Assembly: GCF_002844575.1 (NCBI RefSeq)
Contig: NZ_PIQO01000003.1
Span: forward strand, 248,001 to 312,000
Direction of reading: 5' to 3'
Length of the DNA: 64,000 bases
DNA from: Heyndrickxia camelliae
GTDB taxonomy: Bacteria > Bacillota > Bacilli > Bacillales > Bacillaceae_C
The notes beneath the pieces are model-generated. The model did not search any database. It was not told the DNA's origin and worked only from the letters and a program-made list of their open reading frames with translations. This document shows, piece after piece, positions 39,188-46,640 of the stretch (positions are counted from its first letter, which is position 1; each line of letters opens with the position of its first letter). Both the position numbers and the translations under genes were made by a program.

Positions 39188-39391
39188 CTATTGAAATAAG
39201 AACACGGATTTAATTTTTCCAAATAAATCACTAACAATAGATGCAACCATAAACAAAATATATATAAATCCAAATAGTGTTACCCATTGGGCGTACTCTT
39301 TTTTGCCGACTTGATCCAAAATGGTATGCAGAAATGCGACTACAATTCCTACTCCCGCTATTTTAAATATAATATCAACATCAATCCCCAC
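39188..39391 (-). CDS. spoIIIAC: SpoIIIAC, small membrane protein
   Basis: A 67-residue protein with two membrane helices (about 8-27 and 34-55) and conserved IDVDIIFKIAGVGIVVAFLHT followed by GKKEYAQW. It shares the family fold of SpoIIIAD and lies just upstream of it. Role is within the SpoIIIA channel complex. Confidence 0.94.
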   Translation of the reverse strand: MGIDVDIIFKIAGVGIVVAFLHTILDQVGKKEYAQWVTLFGFIYILFMVASIVSDLFGKIKSVFLFQ

Positions 39392-39410
39392 TATTTCTCC
39401 TCCATTCTTG

Positions 39411-39926
39411 CTACATCAATAAAATGACAATTAATAAACCTGACAAGAACCCCATGCTTTTCACCATTTTTTCATAACGCTGCTGTCTGTCGTATGCATC
39501 CGCCTCTTCCCTTTCCAAATGTGTAATAGTGAGATTTATATTTTTTTGTTCCGTAAAACGGTCATGCTTCCCTAAATTTTCTCCAAATTGAGCTAATATC
39601 TCATACTCATTTTGCTTCAGAGATGTCATCTTCCAGATTTCTTGTAAACTTGCTTCCCATGCATTTTTCACAGTAGTTTCAACGGTGAGCAATTTGCTAG
39701 CAAAGGAAGAAAAAAAAATAGAAAGTGGTTTTGGAAATTGAGTTGAAAGCTTTCTTGCTGCTTCATGAAGTGGAGTATGGCCATACATAATTTCTGCTTC
39801 AAGCGATTGCAATGCTGATTTAAACCATCGTAATTGCTTTGGTCGCTCTGTTAGATGTCTAGAAATTTCAAACCCTGCCCAAGTTGTTGATAAGATAATA
39901 AAAAGGGCACCTATAATTTTTATCAT
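39411..39926 (-). CDS. spoIIIAB: SpoIIIAB, GspF-like membrane protein
   Basis: Resembles GspF/PilC assembly-platform proteins. The 171 residues have an N-terminal helix (about 3-18), a helical domain with LRWFKSALQSLEAEIMYGHTPL, and a C-terminal helix (about 155-170). The ATG overlaps the end of spoIIIAA (ATGA), coupling translation. It probably works with the SpoIIIAA ATPase. Confidence 0.94.
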   Translation of the reverse strand: MIKIIGALFIILSTTWAGFEISRHLTERPKQLRWFKSALQSLEAEIMYGHTPLHEAARKLSTQFPKPLSIFFSSFASKLLTVETTVKNAWEASLQEIWKMTSLKQNEYEILAQFGENLGKHDRFTEQKNINLTITHLEREEADAYDRQQRYEKMVKSMGFLSGLLIVILLM

Positions 39927-40852
39927 GAGGAAACACCTGCTTTTATTCTGAGTGCATTTCCATGTCCATCCTTAATGGATTTAATGGTTCCAGGACCGTT
40001 TGAACGTGATAATTCAATAAACCTCTCAAATACTTGGAGCTGCAAAATATCTTTCACAATAGGTCTTTTTTGAATTTCTTCTAATGACTTTCCATGAGTA
40101 GTCATCACTAATGTTATTCCTGCATTTATTGCTTCCATAATCGCTTTACTGTCTTCTTCTCTACCGATTTCATCTACTATTAACACATCGGGACTCATGG
40201 AACGTATCATCATCATCATTCCCTCTGCCTTCGGACAAGCATCCAGTATGTCTACTCTTGGACCAAATTGTAATTGCGGAACCCCTCTTACACATCCTGC
40301 GATTTCTGATCTTTCATCCACAATCCCAACCTTCATTGGCGGTATATGCTTGTCCTTTGAACCAGTTGAAATGATTCTTGCAATATCCCGCAAATAAGTA
40401 GTTTTGCCCGTTTGCGGCGGTCCGATAATCATCGTATGTTGCCATCTATTTTGATATAGATAGGGAAGACAGCTTTCCGCAACCCCAATCTTTTCTTTGG
40501 CAATCCTAATATTAAAGGAGGATAAATTTCTAATAGCTTTTACATAACCATTTTCAAGGATGACTTTACCTGCTAGCCCCACTCGGTGCCCACCGCTAAT
40601 AGTGATATAACCTTTTTTTAATTCTTCATCTAATGTGTAAAATGAATGATTCGCTATTCTATTTAGGAATTGCTCAGCATCCTCTTCTAATACAATATAA
40701 GGAAGAAATAAAGGTTCATTCTTTGCTATTACTTCTAAAGGACGACTGATTCGAATACGAATTTCTTCCAAGGAATGTAATATGGGAGTCGGTAATTCTT
40801 CTATTTTTTCGGAAATTGTTTTTGGCAATAAGGATAATATATTCTCCATCAT
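39923..40852 (-). CDS. spoIIIAA: SpoIIIAA, secretion-type ATPase
   Basis: ATPase of the SpoIIIA complex in the mother cell, needed for forespore gene expression after engulfment. The 309 residues include ISGGHRVGLAGKV, Walker A IGPPQTGKTTYLRD (about 143-156), VGIVDERSEIAGC and Walker B VLIVDEIGRE. It is the first gene of the operon and lies behind a likely sigma-E promoter. Confidence 0.96.
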   Translation of the reverse strand: MMENILSLLPKTISEKIEELPTPILHSLEEIRIRISRPLEVIAKNEPLFLPYIVLEEDAEQFLNRIANHSFYTLDEELKKGYITISGGHRVGLAGKVILENGYVKAIRNLSSFNIRIAKEKIGVAESCLPYLYQNRWQHTMIIGPPQTGKTTYLRDIARIISTGSKDKHIPPMKVGIVDERSEIAGCVRGVPQLQFGPRVDILDACPKAEGMMMMIRSMSPDVLIVDEIGREEDSKAIMEAINAGITLVMTTHGKSLEEIQKRPIVKDILQLQVFERFIELSRSNGPGTIKSIKDGHGNALRIKAGVSS

Positions 40853-40910
40853 TGATTCCTCCTTTGTACAAGTGAAAATGAACTACTATTTTCACCAGTC
40901 CTCCCGATAC

Positions 40911-40940
40911 TAAATGTATTCGATTCTATCAAAATTATGA
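40911..40940 (-). promoter_or_regulatory. Probable sigma-E promoter of spoIIIA
   Basis: On the minus strand TCATAAT is followed after about 14 nt by AATACATTTA, close to the sigma-E -35 (kmATATT) and -10 (CATACA-T) consensus. It is about 60 bp before spoIIIAA, whose operon is sigma-E controlled in B. subtilis. Confidence 0.65.
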
Positions 40941-40956
40941 CTTAGAAAAATAGGCA

Positions 40957-40992
40957 TAAAAAAAGAAATCGAAATTGCTTTCGATTTCTTCC
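40957..40992 (-). terminator. Terminator of efp
   Basis: AAGAAATCGAAA / TTTCGATTTCTT, perfect stem with TTTTTTT on the minus strand, 17 bp after the efp stop codon. Confidence 0.9.
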
Positions 40993-41008
40993 TATTTTTC
41001 ATTTGTAG

Positions 41009-41566
41009 TTAGGCTCTTGAAACATATGAACCATCAGTTGTATTGATAATTAGCTTGTCGCCTTCATTCACAAAGAAAGGAACTTGAACAACTAAACCTG
41101 TTTCTACAGTAGCAGGTTTTGAACCGCCGGAAGCTGTATCTCCTTTAATTCCTGGTTCCGTTTCAGTAACAGTTAATTCAACTGTATTTGGAAGTTCAAC
41201 CCCAAGTGTTTCAGTTTGGTACATCATAATATTTACTTCCATATTTTCCTTTAAAAACTTTAATTCATATTCAATTGCCGCTGTTGGCAGTTCGATTTGC
41301 TCATATGATTCATTATCCATAAATACGTGAGAATCACCATTCGCATATAGATATTGCATTCTACGGTTATCAATTTGAGCTCTCTCTACTTTTTCGCCGG
41401 CACGGAATGTTTTCTCTTGGATTGCACCAGTTCTTAAGTTACGAAGTTTAGAACGTACAAAAGCCGCTCCCTTTCCTGGTTTTACGTGTTGGAAATCCAT
41501 TACACGCCAAATACCTCCATCTACTTCAATGGTTAAACCTGTGCGAAAATCATTTACAGAAATCAT
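41009..41566 (-). CDS. efp: Elongation factor P
   Basis: Relieves ribosome stalling at polyproline. The 185 residues have three beta domains; Lys32 in [13 protein letters not shown] is the modified residue (5-aminopentanol type in Bacillus). The family signature region [14 protein letters not shown] and C-terminal [14 protein letters not shown] are intact. It lies 65 bp downstream of pepQ, so they are probably co-transcribed. Confidence 0.97.
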   Translation of the reverse strand: MISVNDFRTGLTIEVDGGIWRVMDFQHVKPGKGAAFVRSKLRNLRTGAIQEKTFRAGEKVERAQIDNRRMQYLYANGDSHVFMDNESYEQIELPTAAIEYELKFLKENMEVNIMMYQTETLGVELPNTVELTVTETEPGIKGDTASGGSKPATVETGLVVQVPFFVNEGDKLIINTTDGSYVSRA

Positions 41567-41631
41567 ACTCTATTTCCTCCTCATTTATATGACAAATTCT
41601 ACGGTGTAGAAATTTCCGTTGTGCATCCATT

Positions 41632-42693
41632 CTATAGAATTATTAAATCCTTTGTTGAATGTGTTATCGTTTCGTTAGAGTTTTCAGTGATCAATGTATC
41701 ATCTTCTATCCTAACGCCGCCTAGTCCTGGAATATAAATTCCTGGCTCTACAGTTACCATCATTCCTGGTTGTAAAACTACATCAGATCGTACAGATAAG
41801 GATGGTCCTTCGTGCACTTCTAGGCCAATTCCATGTCCTAAGGAATGTCCGAAGTATTCGCCATAACCATGACTGGAGATATAATCACGTGCAATGGCAT
41901 CGGCTTCCTTCCCTGTCATTCCAGGTTTGATTTTTTCAATAGAAAGTAATTGGGATTCCAATACAACGTTATAAATTTCTTTTAGCTTTTCCGATGGCTC
42001 ACCAACAGCTACTGTTCGGGTAATATCAGACACATACCCCTTATAAAGAGCACCGTAATCTAATGTTACAAAATCGCCTTTTTCAATAACCTTTTCACTA
42101 GCAACTCCATGTGGCAGTGCAGATCGCACTCCGGAAGCAACAATAGTGTTAAAAGACGAGGACGTAGCTCCACATTTTCTCATAAAAAACTCAAGTTCAT
42201 TCGAAACTTCAAGTTCTGTCAATCCCGGTTTAATATAATCTATAATATGTTTGAATGCCGCATCTGCTATGTCGGCAGCTTCCTTTAATATCTTAATCTC
42301 TGATTCCGTCTTAATCAAGCGTAAATTTTCAATTAGGTTTGAGACTGGTACTAATTCTGCTTGGATCGCTTTTTCATATGTTTGGAAAGAAGAATACGTC
42401 ATATAATCCTGTTCAAATCCTAATCTCCTGATGCCTAGATTTTTCACCTGGCTGGCTATTTCTTCATGAATTAGGCCTTTATGTTGAACAATGGTAAAGC
42501 CTACTGCCTGTTTCGATGCCTGCTCAATATAACGAAAATCCGTAATAAACAATGCTTTGTCTTCGGTTATGAGCACAACTCCAGCAGTACCAGTGAAATT
42601 GGAAACATATCTGCGATTATAAGGACTTGTTATTAAAATACCGTCTATTCCGTTTCCCTGCAAAGCCTTCCGTAGTTTTTCCAGTTTTCCCAT
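41632..42693 (-). CDS. yqhT: Xaa-Pro peptidase (YqhT family)
   Basis: M24 metallopeptidase likely to release N-terminal residues before proline. The 353 residues have a creatinase-type N-terminal domain and a pita-bread catalytic domain with metal ligands in TLDYGALYKGYVSDITRT (two Asp), FGHSLGHGIGLEVHEGP (His), VTVEPGIYIP (Glu) and GGVRIEDD (Glu). The ATG at 42693 follows GGGGAGA; a TTG 6 nt upstream overlaps the aroQ stop. Confidence 0.93.
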   Translation of the reverse strand: MGKLEKLRKALQGNGIDGILITSPYNRRYVSNFTGTAGVVLITEDKALFITDFRYIEQASKQAVGFTIVQHKGLIHEEIASQVKNLGIRRLGFEQDYMTYSSFQTYEKAIQAELVPVSNLIENLRLIKTESEIKILKEAADIADAAFKHIIDYIKPGLTELEVSNELEFFMRKCGATSSSFNTIVASGVRSALPHGVASEKVIEKGDFVTLDYGALYKGYVSDITRTVAVGEPSEKLKEIYNVVLESQLLSIEKIKPGMTGKEADAIARDYISSHGYGEYFGHSLGHGIGLEVHEGPSLSVRSDVVLQPGMMVTVEPGIYIPGLGGVRIEDDTLITENSNETITHSTKDLIIL

Positions 42694-42695
42694 CT

Positions 42696-43142
42696 TCAAT
42701 CTCCCCTTTTTATGTATTCAACCACAGCTTTCAGAGCCAATTCATAACCAAAAAAACCAAAACCAACAATCTGACCAACGGTAACAGGTGCAGTAACGGA
42801 CTCTCTTCGGAATGCTTCCCTTGCATGCACATTTGAAATATGCACTTCAACAACGGGAACCTGGATAGAAGCAATCGCATCGCGAATCGCATAACTATAA
42901 TGGGTAAATGCTCCAGGATTTAAAATAATCCCTGTATAGTTTTCCTCTTCTGCATGATGAATTTGGTCTATAAGGTCACCTTCATGATTGGATTGAAAGG
43001 CATCAATCATTACACCGTAGGATGTACCTACCTTCTGTAAATGCTCAATTAAATATTCAAGCGTATTGTTACCATAAATATTAGGCTCTCTTTTGCCAAG
43101 CAAATTTAAATTGGGACCATTTAAAACAAGGATTTTTTTCAT
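42696..43142 (-). CDS. aroQ: Type II 3-dehydroquinate dehydratase
   Basis: Third step of the shikimate pathway. The 148-residue protein has LVLNGPNLNLLGKREPNIYG (catalytic Tyr near 24 on the flexible loop), ILNPGAFTHYSYAIRDAI, EVHISNVHAREAFRRES (catalytic His) and GFGFFGYELAL. Its stop lies 3 bp before the YqhT start. Another shikimate-pathway gene in the window, aroK, is decayed, so the kinase must lie elsewhere. Confidence 0.97.
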   Translation of the reverse strand: MKKILVLNGPNLNLLGKREPNIYGNNTLEYLIEHLQKVGTSYGVMIDAFQSNHEGDLIDQIHHAEEENYTGIILNPGAFTHYSYAIRDAIASIQVPVVEVHISNVHAREAFRRESVTAPVTVGQIVGFGFFGYELALKAVVEYIKRGD

Positions 43143-43232
43143 TTTCTACACCTTTTTATGTAAGAATGTTCAACATATTCATTCTATCATAAACAATGAA
43201 AATGAAACTAGATGAACCCTTACAAAAGTTCA

Positions 43233-43739
43233 TTAACTTTTCATCTCTTTATTTTTATCACGGTAATGACTCCTTTCTTGTTGTTCATAGGAGATAGAGT
43301 ATCCTATAAACACTCCGTAAACTAGATATAGACAGACACTTGTAATGATTGTATTTACATCTAACTTAAAAAATGGTTTCATACTTGGAAAAATAGGATT
43401 CAAAATAATAAATACAATTAAAAATAAAACAATTCCATATACCGCACCCACCCACACGGTTTTAAACTTTTTTAATATCGCATAATAAAGGAAAGCCACA
43501 ACAATGGAAATAATTCCGTAAGCGAATATCGAGATCACAATTCCTATCCAGCTTTCCCTCCAGGTTCCTACTGTAAAAGGTTCTAAAATAATGTTTGGCT
43601 CTACTTTTATAAAATTTAAATAGTAAGCAAAATATCCTATTGCACTCCACAATATACCACCAAAAAAACCTGTAATAACCACCATCTTTGCAAATGATCC
43701 GGACTCATTTAACAATGTTTCTTCATGATGAGAAGCCAT
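43233..43739 (-). CDS. yqhR: Conserved membrane protein YqhR
   Basis: A 168-residue integral membrane protein with four predicted helices (about 18-38, 65-85, 92-110, 125-148 with charged tails). The opening segment with FAKMVVITGFFGGILWS and the position next to aroQ and divergent from yqhQ fit Bacillus YqhR. Function is unknown to me. Confidence 0.88.
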   Translation of the reverse strand: MASHHEETLLNESGSFAKMVVITGFFGGILWSAIGYFAYYLNFIKVEPNIILEPFTVGTWRESWIGIVISIFAYGIISIVVAFLYYAILKKFKTVWVGAVYGIVLFLIVFIILNPIFPSMKPFFKLDVNTIITSVCLYLVYGVFIGYSISYEQQERSHYRDKNKEMKS

Positions 43740-43926
43740 TATTTCACCTCCAAAAAATATAGAAACCTTGACACAAGCTGTACCAAAGTCCCTATTAGTA
43801 GAATAACCATATCTATTTCAGCTAGTCGTATTTCAATTTTTTTAGTAAAATGAATGTAACTTCTTATTTGTATTGAGTGTATAAAAAGAAACGACTTTAC
43901 ATTAGATAATTAGGCTGGTGACTTTA

Positions 43927-44877
43927 ATGGATAAACAAAAAGCTCCATCTTATGGTGGGCAAGCAGTAATAGAAGGAGTAATGTTTGGTGGGAGAAATCA
44001 AAGCGTAACGGCTGTTCGAAGAAAGGATTCTTCCATTGAATATTTTTATTTGCCCCGCAAATCGAGACCCGCACTTCAAATGTTAAAAAAGATACCCTTT
44101 CTTAGAGGGATTGTTGCAATCATTGAAGCAAGTGCAAACGGCTCCCAGCACTTAAGCTTTTCCAGTGAAAAATATGATGTGGACCCTAAAGATGATGTTA
44201 AATTAAAAGAGGAAAAAGTTTCTAAAACAACCATGGTCTTAGGCGTAGCAACCCTTGGCGTCCTCTCTTTTTTATTTGGTAAATTTGTTTTTACACTTGT
44301 ACCAGTATTTCTTGCTGCACTGTTTAAACCTATCTTTTCAAACGATATCACTCAAGTATTGCTGGAAGGGTTATTCAAGTTAATTCTGTTATTAGGATAT
44401 ATTTATTTTGTCTCCATGACCCCTCTTATAAAACGTGTTTTTCAATATCATGGGGCAGAGCATAAGGTCATTAATTGTTTTGAACATCATTTGGATTTAA
44501 CCGTAGAAAATGTTCAATCCCAATCACGTTTACATTATCGTTGCGGGAGTAGTTTTATTTTATTTACAGTTTTCATTGGCGTAATTATATATTTATTCGT
44601 TCCAACAAGTCCATTGTGGCTAAGAATTGTGGATCGAATTGCGCTAATACCGGTTGTTCTCGGAGTCTCCTTTGAGGTTTTGCAATTTACAAATAAATTA
44701 CGTGATATTCCTGTTCTTAGATACCTTGGATATCCTGGTCTATGGCTTCAACTGCTTACAACAAAGGAACCCAGTGATGATCAGGTAGAGGTGGCAATTG
44801 CATCCTTTAAGGAATTGCTAAGAGTGGAAAATGAGAATGAGGACATTTCAGTGGAAAAACCGAATATGTCCTTGTAA
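43927..44877 (+). CDS. yqhQ: DUF1385 membrane protein YqhQ
   Basis: A 316-residue protein of unknown function with YGGQAVIEGVMFGGRN at the N-terminus, four or so membrane helices from about 105 on, and the conserved FQYHGAEHKVINCFEH and SRLHYRCGSSFILFTVF motifs. The start is set at the ATG of 43927; an in-frame GTG 9 nt upstream overlaps the only binding-site candidate. The conserved His/Glu and Cys residues hint at metal binding (inference). Confidence 0.9.
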   Translation: MDKQKAPSYGGQAVIEGVMFGGRNQSVTAVRRKDSSIEYFYLPRKSRPALQMLKKIPFLRGIVAIIEASANGSQHLSFSSEKYDVDPKDDVKLKEEKVSKTTMVLGVATLGVLSFLFGKFVFTLVPVFLAALFKPIFSNDITQVLLEGLFKLILLLGYIYFVSMTPLIKRVFQYHGAEHKVINCFEHHLDLTVENVQSQSRLHYRCGSSFILFTVFIGVIIYLFVPTSPLWLRIVDRIALIPVVLGVSFEVLQFTNKLRDIPVLRYLGYPGLWLQLLTTKEPSDDQVEVAIASFKELLRVENENEDISVEKPNMSL

Positions 44878-44887
44878 TAAATCATCT

Positions 44888-44934
44888 TTCTGCATGGCGT
44901 GATGTTTATTCTTCAATACTCACTCCATGCAGAA
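44888..44934 (+). terminator. Hairpin after yqhQ
   Basis: TTCTGCATGG / CCATGCAGAA, a perfect 10-bp stem with a long loop that can pair further (CGTGA with TCACT, mismatched). It has only a weak T-run, so termination may be partial. Confidence 0.5.
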
Positions 44935-45053
44935 TAGGTATATTTAAAAAACATATTTTTGTACAGAAACTCATTTAATAGGTATAAAAAATTGGTATAA
45001 AAGGATGATTTTGAGGAAACAATGCTTATGATGCTTAAACGGAGGTGGCTTAT

Positions 45054-45407
45054 TTGCACATAAGAAATAGTCTAATCGGTGTTATCTTTCTCCTAGCAAT
45101 CATTGGCTTTGGTACGTTATTACTGACTAACCCTGCTTCCCTTATAAAGCAAGTAATACTTACTGTCTTAGTACTTGCAGCTATATTTTTCATTTATCGA
45201 TTATGGTCCAGTAAAAAATCAAACGCAAAGGAACAAAGAAGTTTCATAAAAGCAGCGCGTAAATCAAAAAAACGTTTAAAAAAACGGCAGGCATCTGGAA
45301 AATCTCCCGTACAGGCACGTAAAAAGCCAATTCGCAAAAAATCAGATGTCCAACTTACCGTAATTGAAGGGAAAAAGGGAAAAAAGAAGAATCGTGCAAT
45401 TTTTTAG
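45054..45407 (+). CDS. yqhP: SA1362-type membrane protein YqhP
   Basis: A 117-residue protein with two membrane helices (about 5-24 and 31-50) and a strongly basic C-terminal half rich in Lys, Arg and Ser. The start is set at the TTG of 45054, 8 nt after GGAGGT; the GTG at 45045 lies inside that binding site. Family membership is suggested by the location between yqhQ and yqhO. The basic tail could touch nucleic acid or the membrane; no function is known. Confidence 0.82.
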   Translation: MHIRNSLIGVIFLLAIIGFGTLLLTNPASLIKQVILTVLVLAAIFFIYRLWSSKKSNAKEQRSFIKAARKSKKRLKKRQASGKSPVQARKKPIRKKSDVQLTVIEGKKGKKKNRAIF

Positions 45408-45439
45408 GCACTTTTCTTAAACTTTGTGTAAATCCAAAA

Positions 45440-45482
45440 GCCGATTTTAACCTGTTGCTATTACATATGAGTAAAAATCGGC
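45440..45482. terminator. Stem between convergent yqhP and yqhO
   Basis: GCCGATTTT / AAAATCGGC form perfect 9-bp arms around 25 nt in the gap between two convergent genes. It may act as a weak bidirectional terminator. Confidence 0.5.
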
Positions 45483-45617
45483 AGTAGGATATTTACGGTA
45501 ATTTTCTACCATCAAATGAAAAAACGGAATGTAGAAAAGAGCACGAATCCTATCCGGGATTATATACTTATACGAAAAGCAACAATCTTTGCGAACACAG
45601 CTATTTTTTTAAACCTA

Positions 45618-46502
45618 TTAATATGTCCATTTCTTTAAAAATTCTTTCGTACGCACACGTCCTAATTCAATGAGGGCGTCTTTTTTTTCTGCTACTAAAT
45701 CAAATTCGATAGATGTAAAGTTATCTGTTGGAATAAAGATAATATCCTTTTCAATTTGTCTAGAGATATATTTCGTGTCATGCGCATCCTTCATTGTATC
45801 AAATAGTGCACCAAATAATTGAAAACCATTTTTTATCTTATGCTTTGGATGATCTTTTAATTTAGAACTTAGAGATATACCAACAACTGGTCGGACCCTC
45901 TTTTCCCCTTCACTTACAAATAGCCACATGGGAAAATTGCTCAACACAGCTCCATCTACGATGATATTCGTACCATCTAAAGATCTTAGTTTGACTGGTT
46001 CAAAAAAATATGGAATACTGCAGCTCATTCTGATTGCCCTCGCGACAGGAAAGCTGTCTATCGGAACTCCGAGATCTACTAAATTGTCAGGCAGTACTAA
46101 TAATCTCCCATTTGTTAAGTCGGAGGCAACAACTCTCAGCTTTTCCTTCGGCAAATCTGCGAAGGTATACACTCCTTTTTCCGCTAATTTCGTGGTTAAC
46201 CAATCTTCAAACTTTTTACCACGGTATAATCCTAAGCGCCAATATAAAAATAGCCACTTTGTAAAAGGCAAAGGAAGCCAAGTTTTTCTTGCATCAAGAA
46301 ATTGAGGAAGATTGACCTCTGCAACTAATTTTCTTAACTCCTCACCTGTATAACCTGCAGCAACCAGTGCTGCAATGATAGATCCCGCACTCGTACCAGC
46401 AATTCGTTTAAAGGTAAATCCCCTTGTTTCTAGTTCTTCGTATGCACCTATTAATGCTAATCCTTTGATCCCACCTCCAGAAAAGACACCATCAATCTCC
46501 AT
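45618..46502 (-). CDS. yqhO: Patatin-like phospholipase (YqhO)
   Basis: Predicted lipid acyl hydrolase with a Ser-Asp dyad. The 294 residues show the oxyanion hole GVFSGGGIKGLALIG, nucleophile motif GTSAG (Ser near 41) and the Asp in VDGAVLSNFP. No signal peptide is seen. Neighbours give no clue to substrate. Confidence 0.92.
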   Translation of the reverse strand: MEIDGVFSGGGIKGLALIGAYEELETRGFTFKRIAGTSAGSIIAALVAAGYTGEELRKLVAEVNLPQFLDARKTWLPLPFTKWLFLYWRLGLYRGKKFEDWLTTKLAEKGVYTFADLPKEKLRVVASDLTNGRLLVLPDNLVDLGVPIDSFPVARAIRMSCSIPYFFEPVKLRSLDGTNIIVDGAVLSNFPMWLFVSEGEKRVRPVVGISLSSKLKDHPKHKIKNGFQLFGALFDTMKDAHDTKYISRQIEKDIIFIPTDNFTSIEFDLVAEKKDALIELGRVRTKEFLKKWTY

Positions 46503-46592
46503 ATCCCCATCCCCTTCAATAGTATTTATATATTTTTAAGAATGTGGAAAGGAAATTAGAACTTGATTGCTTATATAAAAATGACCCAAAAA

Positions 46593-46627
46593 CAGAAAAA
46601 AGGAGCTAAGCAATAAGCTTAACTCCT
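46593..46627 (-). terminator. Terminator of nrdJ
   Basis: GGAGTTAAGC / GCTTAGCTCC stem with TTTTTT on the minus strand, 14 bp after the nrdJ stop codon. Confidence 0.85.
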
Positions 46628-46640
46628 CATTGTTTGGGTA